Source: Selaginella tamariscina (lineage: Eukaryota; Streptophyta; Lycopodiopsida; Selaginellales; Selaginellaceae). From it: DNA of 64,000 bases. Positions 35,552-46,201 of the stretch are shown here, one piece after another. Position numbers and translations under genes: made by a program. Position 1 is the first letter of the stretch. The number at the start of each line of letters is the position of its first letter. The stretch is taken from positions 62,001 to 126,000 of the forward strand of contig PUQB01000171.1 of the NCBI GenBank assembly GCA_003024785.1, in the 5' to 3' direction. Below the pieces are notes generated by a model, which saw only the letters and a program-made list of their open reading frames with translations, was not told where the DNA came from and did not search any database.

Positions 35552-36466
35552 ATGAATCCCTCATCGGCTCCCGAGATGCAGGAGGAAGTGCAGAAGAACA
35601 ACGAGGCGACGATGACAATCGAAAATCTAGGTAAATCCGCAGAGAATAGCGATGCGGCGGCTTCAAAGGAAGAAAATGCGTCTGTGACGACAACACAGAA
35701 TCAATCCGAGGACAACGAGAATGAGAATGGTCAGGTTGAGCGTGTGGATGGGGATTCAGCTCTCCAGACCGGGAAGGAGGAGGAGCACATTAAGCCATCG
35801 GTACCGCTTTCCGACATTGAGAAGAAGCAGCGACGTGCGGAGCGGTTTGGAGTCAATGTTGTTCTTTCCGAAGAAGATAAGCGCAGACTCCGAGCCTCTA
35901 GGTGGGTATACTGCATATATTTATATTGTTTGTTTTAAAACAAGTGCATATAACGTAGATAAAGAAAGCATAGTGGAGTCTGTTTGTTTATAACAGAGGT
36001 AGTTTTCTTATTTCACAATATATATTATAAAACATACACATGCATATTGTCTTGCGAACATTCTACTGAGCGAGCATCTAATTGTTTGTATAACACATTT
36101 TTGTACTTTTCAGGTTCAATGCAGGCGATAAGAAGGGTATATCCAAGGCTAAAGCGGGTATTGCTGCAGAAGCATCAGAGGTTGAGAAGTTGAATGCAAG
36201 GGCTGCAAGGTTTGGCACTGGTACCTATGCAGTAGCCAATGAAGAGGCAAAGAAGAAGGCCAGAATGGAACGCTTCTCGGGTATTGACTCCAAACTAGAA
36301 GCAGAGAAGAAGAAAGCAAGAGTGGCTAGGTGAGTCCTCTCCTCTCTCTCCACACACAAGACGTACGACTAAGATTATGATATTGTTCAGGTTTGGCAGT
36401 GGGGATGAGGGGGCGAAGAAGAAGATCAGAACGGATAATACTGCAACAGTGGCAACCGCAACATAG
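35552..36466 (+). CDS. MOS11: MOS11 / SARNP (Tho1)-type RNA-binding protein
   Basis: Three exons (35552-35901, 36114-36329, 36391-36466) give an intact 213-residue protein. The first third is acidic and low-complexity (E/N/S/D). Then come tandem repeats of the family signature: KKQRRAERFGV, LNARAARFGT, KKKARMERFSG and KKARVARFGSG; two splice sites fall at the same phase inside R|F repeats. Related proteins (MOS11, human CIP29/SARNP, yeast Tho1) join the TREX mRNA-export complex in the nucleus. In Arabidopsis MOS11 is needed for the autoimmune snc1 phenotype. A basic tail with KKKIR before the stop looks like a nuclear localisation signal. No SAP domain is visible, as expected for the plant form. 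Confidence 0.92.
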
Positions 36467-36879
36467 GTGTAGGTGTTCCATCGATCGCGGAGTTGAACAC
36501 TTTGGTGCTAACAATGGGTTTAGGTAAGGTTTTTTTCTTGTTGTGTGAATCTTAGATATTAGTTGCATTACATTGTTTGTGTCTTTGCATTCTATATGTT
36601 TTATTGTTCGCATTTTAGCAGAGCTGATAGAAACGTTATACATTTTCTTAATATTAATCGTCATTCTTTTTTCCTATAAACGAGTTTATAATGATATATA
36701 TAGAAGTTTTATCGCCGGTATGACATGAGCAGATGTTTTAGTACGATCAATCATTTGCTGTTATAGATTCTATTTTTTTCTTATACTCGTACGTATATAT
36801 AGACATATCACATCATAGAAATTCACCGGCGTAACTCCATCACATGTATACTATACTAAAATCAATAAATAGTATGTTG

Positions 36880-37140
36880 TGCCACGTCGATGTGTGAAAA
36901 ACAACACGTGGGGTTCTCGACGTGTCAGCCACGTATACGTCCGGTTTGCCACGTGACACAGGATCGTAGGGGATAATGATATGCAAGCCAAAGGCTGATC
37001 CGCCGCCTGCGGAGCGTTGGATAAGGATGGACGTAGGTTTCAGCTGACGTGGTCGGTCGTAATTCAACTTTTTCTGGCTAAAAAGGTCAGAATATTCTAA
37101 AGTTCCCATTACCACGTCATCAAGTGTGGCATACCACGTC
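36880..37140. promoter_or_regulatory. Dense cluster of ACGT-core elements upstream of the CDF gene
   Basis: About ten ACGT cores lie in 260 bases, including CACGTG G-boxes at ~36905 and ~36950, GACGTGTCAGC near 36919, GCTGACGTGG near 37044 and CCACGTCA near 37112 and 37134. Such cores bind bZIP (ABF, HY5, bZIP17/60-like) and bHLH (PIF) factors, which carry light, abscisic-acid and ER-stress signals. The cluster is ~360-620 bases before the CDF start and ~410 bases after the MOS11 stop, so the CDF gene is the likely target. Confidence 0.65.
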
Positions 37141-37496
37141 AGCGTTGGATTGTAAGAACCCTAACACTCTGTTTTCCTTTTCTTCTAATGCATTCATGAA
37201 AATCTATATCTTGTGCTCAATCTTGAGTTTCTGATGAAATGTGTGCAGGTCAGCCAACAATCTCCATGTCGGATCCGTGAATCCTCGAAAATCTGTGGCA
37301 AAGATCGTTCTTTTCACGTGTTCCTGCGATGATTCTAACAGCCAAATCTCCTAGCTTTCTCGAAAATTTGCGATCTTCTGAAGGTAATCGGTCTTCTTTT
37401 CACGAAGCATTAGCCTGTTCTTGGGATGGCTCTGGAGAGATTTCTCAATCATTCGTAATCTTTTGAGCCAATCGGTGCGACGAGCGTTTTCTTGCG

Positions 37497-38750
37497 ATGA
37501 CGCTGAAAGAAAGCAGCCAAATCTCCCCAAATCACGCTGTCAAGCTCTTCGGGACGAAGATATCTGTTTCGGTTCCGGAGGATCGAAAGGCGCCGCAAAA
37601 TTCCGAGGTCTGTATCTAGGTAAGATTCTGGATCTTCAGTAGCTAAAAGATATCCGCCAGCAGGACGCGCAAGCCTCGAATGTGGATGAGTTTTCGGCGA
37701 GTACGAGCTGCAGCGAGGATGACAAAGTTCCTTCTTTGGAGAGACCGGAACAGAGCGAGGAGCAGGAGGATAAGCCGAGTAGAGCCGGATTGAAGCGGCC
37801 CGACAAGCTTGTGCCTTGCCCTCGTTGCAACAGCTTGGACACCAAATTCTGCTACTTCAACAATTACAACGTCAATCAGCCACGGCACTTTTGTAAGAAT
37901 TGCCAGCGGTACTGGACAGCCGGTGGAACTCTTCGGAACGTTCCAGTAGGTGCAGGTCGCAGGAAGAACAAGGGTAAGAGGGGTTGTTGATCCGCAAGAA
38001 AACACGGAGACGAGACAACTGGGCAACACTCTCTCGGAGAAGAGACAACTGGTAGCGGGATTAGCATCTCCTAAACAGGGATTAGTTTCTCCTAAGCAGG
38101 GATTGGCATCTCATAAGCCAAGAGTATCTTCCAGTGAAGAAGCATCTGAAGGCAGTAATGACTCCAGGGATGACTCTACTTGTGGGTCGTCTTCGAATCC
38201 TACCCAGGAATGCAGGGGTTCGAATTCGTATAGTACTACGCCTTTGACCAAGCTTAACACACAGAGTCTGAATGGTGCTCCGACTAGGCCACCATTTCCA
38301 TTGGTAGCCGGTCCGATATGGAATCCGGCTGGGAATTGGACAGCTGCATGGAATAGTCCCTGGGCTAACCTAGCTGCTACAGCGGCATCTGCTGCGGCAA
38401 AAGCCATAGCACATAATGTGGGTTCACTGGGCAAGCACATAAGAGATGAAGAGACAGGTAGCAGCAGGTGCTCGTCAGTGTGGGCTCCGAAGACTTTAAG
38501 GATCGATGCTTCTCAATGGCGGACAGGCGCTTTCGTGTCCGATATCAGTGTGGGGAATAAGTTGGCGTCAATCTCCACAGGAGGAATGTTTAAGGCGTTC
38601 CAACAGAAGTCAAGCGCTAGCACGAGGAGGACTTCTGATGGAACTATAGATGAATATGATATTACGAAGGTTTGTGAGGCAGGATTAGATAAACAGGGGG
38701 ATTTAGGTGAACGGGTTAGGAACGATGGTAACACAGGTGATACGAGTTAG
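37497..38750 (+). CDS. CDF-type Dof transcription factor
   Basis: The N-terminal cycling-Dof motif VKLFGTKI follows ATG 37497. A likely 53-base intron (37608-37660) joins to the Dof zinc finger, [18 protein letters not shown]...CKNCQRYW (~37817-37965), with all four zinc cysteines. The C-terminus has both CDF motifs, [11 protein letters not shown] (~38479-38511) and MFKAFQQK (~38587-38610). The frame changes just after the finger at KNKGKR: either a one-base insertion in the G4 run at 37980-37983, or an intron from the perfect donor GTAAGAG (37974) to an acceptor near 38055 or 38064, which would give ~372 residues. Dof proteins bind AAAG; CDFs repress CO/FT and set photoperiod output in angiosperms. 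An AATAAA follows at 38848. Confidence 0.88.
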
Positions 38751-38847
38751 TACAACGGGTACTTAAATAATATATATGTATTTATACGGGTACGAGCCGA
38801 GGCAGCATGGAGTTGTATATACTTATATACAGGCAAACTTTTAAGTC

Positions 38848-38853
38848 AATAAA
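38848..38853 (+). terminator. AATAAA polyadenylation signal of the CDF gene
   Basis: AATAAA lies about 100 bases past the CDF stop codon, in AT-rich sequence. It precedes the converging APRR2-like gene, whose stop is at 39424. Confidence 0.55.
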
Positions 38854-39423
38854 GTTGCTGAATTTCTAACTTTATCGACGTACTTGCCTTGATCTCGATT
38901 CCTGCTTGAGCTTTTGTGTTTTATTTATTTTAATTTTCTTCTTATTTTGCAGGAATGCTCGTGGGTGGGAATGTTATTGGTACGTATGCCATATATATAT
39001 ATATATATATATCCGTGTGTGTGTGTGTGATATGTTTATGTAATGCACATATAAATAGATCACACACACAGGCTGATTCTGGTGTTTACTTACAGGACAG
39101 AGCCAACAACCGAAGAACTTTCGTGGTCCTCACTTTATAAAGTATTCAACCAAACCTTAGATATATTTCATTCTCATGGATAGAACTTTCTGTTGTGGGA
39201 CAGGCCTTTCTTGAAAATCATTACAGAGGAAAGTCTCAAAAGTCGGGTAAGTTTATTATATATATATGATTATTTTATATGAAGTACATTATGTTTATCA
39301 CCACAGCAAAACTGTGACTTGTTTCTCCTGTACCGATGCTTTTCCCTCAGCCAAACGGTAAAAGAAGAATCGAAAGCAAAAACAGTACTTAGATATATGT
39401 CGACGAATTTGTTAAACAAGCCA
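38854..39423. other. Convergent 3' intergenic region (CDF / APRR2-like)
   Basis: Contains (TA)n(TG)n microsatellite sequence at ~38993-39030 and a CA run near 39062. It holds the tails of two converging genes; no further gene is seen. Confidence 0.55.
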
Positions 39424-40190
39424 TTAAGATGGAGTTGGAGGAGTAATGCTGATGCCCTGTTTTACGAGCTCCGACATGACGCTCTCCATTGATGGTGGCT
39501 TCAGTCCCAGTGGTAGTGTACACGGATTGGTAAGTGCTTCGCTTATTACAGCATCAACCACCTCACGAGGCTAAACAGGTTTGCATTAGTTTAGTTTTTG
39601 TATCTATAAAGCTGATATCAATCGCTATCATGAGAATGGGAAAGCCTAACTAAGTATTGTTGTTATGTTAGTGATTAATGTGTTCTGTATGACTTACTGG
39701 AAGGCAGGATGGTGGATTAAGGTGGTTTTCTTGTGGAGCAACTGGTTGCTGGGGGACACCAATCATAGGTGCCACAGGTGTTCTCTGCAAACACAACGTA
39801 CGTATTAGAAAGATCTTTGACACACACACACACACACACACACATATAAATATATATATAATGGACAAGTTGAAGGTACCATGCAAGTGGGATAGACTGG
39901 AGTTCCTGGAGCTGGTGCATGATGTCCCCATGGGGGAAAGCAAGCCTGTTTCCAACGAGGATCACAGAGTCAACTTCTTTTGTGGCTTATAAAATACTCT
40001 TAAACAGTAAGTTATATGCATTTTATTCATATATATATGACTCATACTTGTTACATATGTTATGTAGGTAATGTGAGATTATATATAATGTGCAATACAG
40101 TAGTGCACTTATGTGTGTTACACTGGAAACCATTGTGCTTTATGTGCATGCATGCCTACATGTGTGTACACACGCACACGCACACACGTG

Positions 40191-40239
<49 letters not shown>

Positions 40240-40586
40240 ATATATTTAGTTTATTTAACGTGAACGGTGATGAATACAATGTACAACTACGGTAGTATAT
40301 ATATTTACCGCAGGATGTTGCCATAAAGTTCCATCAGGTGCTTGCCACGTTGGAGGGGGTGCTGGATGTTGCCATAGATGACCTGTACAAGGATCTACCG
40401 TTGGATGTCCCCAAACAACCAATGGAACTCCACCAGGTGGTGGTGCTGGCAATATGGGTGTCTGATGACGCGGCTGTATTGACGCCTTGTTCTTGCTCCT
40501 CCAATTTGCTGCTGCTTCTGCTTCCCTTTGCAACAGATGCTTCCTATGTGAGCGGTATTTCTAGACAAAAATTATTAGTAATATCT

Positions 40587-40617
<31 letters not shown>

Positions 40618-42907
40618 AGATAGAGAGAGAGGATATGAATTGCGGATAGGAATTACACATAGGAATGTTTTTATCTAGTATCTATTAAATACCAATAGTT
40701 AATATTTTAATGCAAGATACCTGTAAATGGCTGGCAATGTTGTGCCTAGTCAAACATTTAACACCCATGTGCTCCAGTATCCGAGAAGGTATAGCTTTGT
40801 CTACTCCGAGCTGCTCAACTGCCTGAACAAACTTATGATGTAACTCAGGAGTCCAGTCCACCTGTACATCCAACAGATTTACTACACATCCGTACGTCTC
40901 TCTCTCTCTCTCTCTCTTCATTAGAAAAGCCAACACATAAGTTATTGTGTTTATGTATGTGTATCTATGTACACACACACAGACCTTCATTTTTTTTCTT
41001 GCAGGAGCAGATTTAGATGGTTTTGACGCTCGTTCAGGCTTGGTCTGCTCCTCGCCTTTGTCTCTTGCTGAGCTACTTGTGATACTCATTGACTCTGAGG
41101 ATTCGGAAATGTTACAAGCAACTTGGTCCTCTGTGTCAGCCTGAAGCACTTGTGCCAGCATCATTGCGTCTTCTCTATCAAACTCTGAATCATGCGTAGT
41201 ATCTCCTGAATCTGTAAGGTATACACTAGCTATTACTTCATAGACTAGTTAGTATACACATAATACGGATACATGTGTGTGTATAAGTATGTTATACTAA
41301 CTTTGGAAATCATGTGTATCCCCAGAGTCTAAGAGCTCAAAGTTGATATCAAGAGCGGAATCAGAGTCGGAATCTGGAGGAATATCAGCAAAGATGGCAG
41401 CGTCCAGGTTGAACTCGGGACCACCTTCAGCGTCCAGGACTATACCATCCAGGTCATCGTAATGCTCGTCTATACATGATGTGTCAGCTGGTAGATCGTC
41501 CATCTCGAGCTTTATACATGACTGGTTGCTGGGTAAGTGGTCGTCCACCTCATTTTTTATACATGAGTGGTTGCTGGGTAAGACCTCGAGTTTTATACAT
41601 GACGTATCACATAACTCTAAACTTGCTGATTCCATGAAGCCTTCTTCCAGGTTGAACTTCTGGTTTGAATCCGACGGCTGATCGACATGTGAATCAGATG
41701 AGAATTCACCCACTATACTCCCAAAGTCTTCGAACAATTGATCCGATGAAGGTATTGTTGTCTCGGTGCCAACCATTGCCTGTTAAACGAGGTGTAAGTG
41801 TGTGTGTGTGCGTGTGTGTGTGTGAGAGAGAGAGAGAGAGATTTATATATGTATTGTACATTCACAACATGGTATCTTATATATGGTCTCATAGTGCTTT
41901 ACCCTTCGAGCAACGTGTTGCCATATGTTCTTCAGTTTTTCCTCTGAGAAAGGCTTTTGGAGAAAGTCAGCTGCTCCAAGCTATAGAATAAAAACAGGTA
42001 TACGGTTAGATATACGGTATGTATGTAAAAATGTATATACGAAGAACACATATATACACATATACAGCACCTTTTAAAAGTGTAGCAACTTTATGAATTC
42101 TTTTTTATTGTTAATTGCTTGATAACAAACAGCTTTTATACTTACGGATATGGCTCGCATCATTGTCTGGATGTCCTCGGTACTTGAAACCACTGTCATG
42201 AACACTGAATGTGTTATTGCCATACAAATAGTGTGTATACACACACACACACACACACAACTTACTGATGACAGCCAAATTTTTTGCAGCCGCCAGAAGT
42301 TTGAAGCCGTCAAAGACATCCCTGTTGGTGGCCTGGACGAATACAATAATCAGGTACTCATTTAAATTGAACCATATGTGTTTATATATGTGCGTGCGTG
42401 CGTGTGTGTATGTGGTGGCTTACATCTAGCATGGCCGCATGAAAGGTGGACTTGGCCGATTGTAGCGAACGCAGAGCATCCTCCTCACTCGTAAATGCTG
42501 TGACTGATCCACACAGCGGCAATATGTTCCCGTTATATCCACTACAAGAATGACAATGATCTCTCATTGTTACCTACCAGTTTATTTTCAACCCTGTCTC
42601 CGAGAAAGTTTAAGTAAGGAGGTTTAAGGAAGTTTAAGGAGGTTTTTCGCTAGAGAATGGCATTTGTCCATATACATACAATCATATCTATAGCTAGGAG
42701 CTTAAGACTCAGGAACTGGAAGGGTCTATTATCTCTCTCCGGTATAATGCAAGAATGCAAGTGAGGGATATGAAGTTTACCTTGGTAACTACAAGACTTG
42801 AGTACGTTGCAGATTTCCGAGCGGTCCGACTCATCGGAGATTGCCACGAGCACGTGTAGTCCCCTCGGAAACTCCTTCCATGTCTGCTGTAGTTTTGCCG
42901 AGCACAT
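39424..42907 (-). CDS. APRR2-like regulator: receiver domain + GARP DNA-binding domain
   Basis: About twelve exons: 42907-42781, ~42541(or 42560)-42424, 42332-42266, 42204-42146, 41980-41903, 41779-41302, 41211-40985, 40861-40721, 40560-40309, ~39965-39880, 39784-39698 and 39570-39424. Exons 1-5 form a receiver-like domain ending [17 protein letters not shown]. Exon 6 is acidic with repeats of SCIKLE. Exon 8 is the GARP/Myb-like domain ([35 protein letters not shown]). The last exon has [14 protein letters not shown], diagnostic of APRR2. Angiosperm APRR2 genes affect chlorophyll and fruit pigment. The exon 1/2 junction is off by one base unless a weak acceptor at 42560 is used, and the 5' edge of exon 10 is unresolved; each could be a 1-base error. 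Length would be ~620-630 residues. Confidence 0.9.
40195..40238. repeat. (TA)n microsatellite in an APRR2-like intron
   Basis: About 20 TA units follow a CACACG-rich start, inside the intron between exons 9 and 10. Such tracts recur in introns of most genes of the island. Confidence 0.85.
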
Positions 42908-43814
42908 AATTAACTATTTCGGCTTATGTTCTCGCCGCTGCCCACATTCCTTATCATCAAGGAGGAGTACTATTACAGACAAAGTTATCCGTTCAATCCG
43001 ATATCTGAATCGGAATGAACAATTGAAACATTGGGACTTGGACGATATAAGAATTCTACAAGCGTATATACAGTGGATTTGGGATTAACACCTGCGTGTT
43101 CTCCACACACTCGTACAGCAACTGACAAAGCCGACCCTCTTTATTTAACCCCAGTTAACTGGGTTTCTTTAACCTTTTTTTACAAACTCAGAGATCCCGT
43201 GTTCAACCTCCTGTTGCTCACATGTATATATATATCTCTATATCTGTACGCTTTACACGATGTTTTTAAAAGTTAGTTCCGAAATGGGTAAGATTTTGAA
43301 GTAGTACGATATTCGATACGTATTAAGTATCTTTACGTGTCAAAAGGAAATACGGGTTATTAGTGATCACATACACACGGGCTGTGTTTATGACTAAATT
43401 CACGTATATACGTATTACAGGTGTTACAGCCGTAAACCTCATAATTCAAAGTTGAAAGATGCCCCCACCGCCTTATTTACCTGGCCCCCACACTATACGG
43501 TAAGATACGGTAATATTTTCTATGGTATTTTGTTATTCAATCGTAGATACAATCTAAATCTATGTAGTATTAATTACAATTTAATTAACACTAATATCTA
43601 TATTAAGCATGGAAACATATGACGAGAATGTTGGATTATGCCTAGGCCAAATGGATATATAAAGTGTGTTGTTCACGTGGGTTTCGATCTGGTGAAGAAT
43701 CTACCATTTCGGTATATACGAATCGTACAATTTATACACGTACAAATGTACGGTAATCCTTGACAAAGATGAAAACATGGCCCCAGGCGCGTATGTGGTC
43801 CACATCCGTGCATC
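42908..43814. promoter_or_regulatory. Upstream region of the APRR2-like gene
   Basis: No gene is seen. The 5' leader and core promoter should lie just right of 42907. An AT-rich stretch (~43220-43700) separates these from the GC-richer block with G-boxes. Confidence 0.45.
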
Positions 43815-43934
43815 GACACGTGGCTTCCGCCTAGTGGCGGGTCCTAGTTGTGCCAGCAGGTGAAACGTCGCAAGCGTGGCGCCGCGACTGTGTCAAGTCA
43901 CCAGGTTGCGTGGAGGACATTCCTCCACGTGTCA
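43815..43934. promoter_or_regulatory. Paired G-box/ABRE elements
   Basis: GACACGTGGC at 43815-43824 and CCACGTGTCA at 43925-43934 are near-inverse copies of the same 8-base G-box/ABRE core, 100 bases apart, in an unusually GC-rich 180-base block. Such elements bind ABF/bZIP or bHLH factors. The block is ~0.9 kb upstream of the APRR2-like start and ~2.3 kb from the kinase stop, so APRR2 is the more likely target. Confidence 0.55.
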
Positions 43935-45368
43935 GAGAGATCCATCGGAATATCCTATTATTTAAATTCAAATCTTTGAAACGTTAGCATTATTTTAAAT
44001 TTGAATTTGTGGTGTGGCTTTTATGCAGCAAAGGGAGTCGGGACAACAAGTAGAGTCCAATATTTACAAACTGGGAAATACACAGCAGCTTTTCTGCACA
44101 TGACTTAATAAAACAACATATATACACACATACACACACATACACATATGCACACATATACATACATACATATCTGGCGTGGAAGTCTCTGCACCACAAA
44201 ACCGAGACCGTTCTAATGAAGACTTAAGTATTGTCCTCGCGGCTAGTACTCACATGTTTTTATTCTCCTCATCATTCATTTTTCTTTAATTTTATAAGTT
44301 TTAATATTCTATAAATTTATTTAACACTGCACATGATTACTGAAAATTTTAAACTGATTACAAATTCCCAGAACGATTTCATATAGTAAATTTTATATTT
44401 TTTTTATATTGTTTTATATATATTAATAATATGTAAATAATATTATTATAAATTATAAATAATTGGAATCTTCTTGTCGTGGAAGTGGATGGGCAGCTTT
44501 CTTATTTGTCCTGGCGCTTTGCAGATATTGTTTTCTGGTGGGTGGGTGCAGAAAGCAGCTGCAAGTTTCTATCGTCTCGAAATGCCACAATTCAATCCAT
44601 AGCTGCTATAAATTCCTTAAGTTAATTATTAAATTAATTTATCACTTAATATTTTCCATTTTTTAATAATATTATAACATATTCAAAATATAGTAAATAG
44701 TGACTATAATATTAATTACTACACTAACAATTAATAAATTTATTCTTAAGTAAATTTGTAATGTGTGTATTAATTTTATTCTCAACTTTTTTATATAAAG
44801 TTCATAAAAGACCTTTTTTTTTTCTTTTTTTTCCTCATAAAATCAACCTTGACAAAGCGTGAAAGATATATTCATTATTTAATATATTCAACATAGGACA
44901 GTATATATCATAATAACTTGTAAGCCCTATAAGAGACATATACAATCACTGTGATAAGGCAAAATGGAGTTTTAATATATATATACATATATGTGTGTGT
45001 GTACCTATAAATTAAACATAATATAATATAATAATTAAAAAAAAATTATGACATTTATTTGCTTATTGATATTATTATAATTTTTTTACTTGCTTAATAA
45101 ATTCCATTCTATTTTTTTTCAATTTTATTATAAATATATATGTTTAATGAGTTTAAAAACTGAAATGACAGTAAGGGTATATATGTAAATTTAAACTTAC
45201 AGGGGTATATATGTAAATATGGTATAGTCAACTTGCACGGCGGTGGGGGCGTGAAATTTTTGTCGGGAAGACACGATACAAAATAAAATGCTTTCATGCA
45301 ATGGTTGATTGATAGATATCAAAGAAGAAAGCAAACAAATATATTCGACAAAACATAAATACTTATTA

Positions 45369-45434
<66 letters not shown>

Positions 45435-46201
45435 TGTACAGCAGCCACAAATTATATACGTCCAGTGTTGACATGCATCACGATGGCTATGTCAGACATC
45501 CATTTCAAACAAATTGTCTTGTTTTCGCAGACAGAGATGGACATTGACATCAACTTAATATAAATTAACACACACGTATATGTATATGTGTATAATGTGT
45601 ATTTATTTATTTAAAAAACAAAAAAAAATCTCACAAACTAGTCACAATTATTTACTATGAGTTGAAAAATTAAATTAAATTATTAAATGAATATAAAAAT
45701 GCACTAACAAATTAAATAAATTTGAATGAATATTTAATTTATTTTAAAAACAATATTTAAGTGGAAAATGAAGCATTTAAATGGAATTTAATAGGATTCA
45801 TTCATTTAAATTAATATTCCATACATTATTGAATTTATACAAATTTAAATATAAATAACATATATTGTTTAAAATAATAAAGCAAAATAAGTTTGACCCA
45901 ATTTAAAAAAATCAAATTTACTTTGATAAAAAACAATTAAATTAATTATCAAAATGCTTTAAATCAAATTAACGAATTAAATAAATAGCTCATGACGTAA
46001 ATAAATTTTAAATGATTAGTTAATTTAAGCAATTAATATGGTTCATTAAATTGACTTAAATTAAGGAATTTAAATAAATATCCAGTTTAATTGAAATAAT
46101 AAATAAAAGAAGTTTAGGGTTAATTGAAAATATACTAATAAATTTTTAAGAATGAATTAATTTCAATATCAATAAATCAATTATATATTACACACTAAGT
46201 A
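43935..46201. other. AT-rich intergenic region
   Basis: No supported gene. It includes a compound (TA)n(TG)n microsatellite at ~45373-45430 and short CA runs at ~44120-44150. The last ~600 bases form the 3' flank of the kinase gene. Confidence 0.65.

Noticed and set aside
36840..37115. 91-codon minus-strand frame over the ACGT cluster
   Set aside because: No start context, no recognisable features, and the stretch is better explained as promoter sequence.
38215..38235. GGTTCGAATTCG resembling a tRNA T-loop
   Set aside because: It lies inside the CDF coding region and no cloverleaf stems surround it. No tRNA or rRNA gene was recognised anywhere in the window.
40016..40324. Open frames through the (TA)n(GT)n tract
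   Set aside because: Coding of repeated Tyr-Ile or Cys-Val is a by-product of microsatellite DNA inside an APRR2-like intron.
44463..44666. Short frame with a hydrophobic start upstream of the kinase 3' end
   Set aside because: AT-rich codon bias breaks, no homologue recognised, and no splice or regulatory context; treated as chance.
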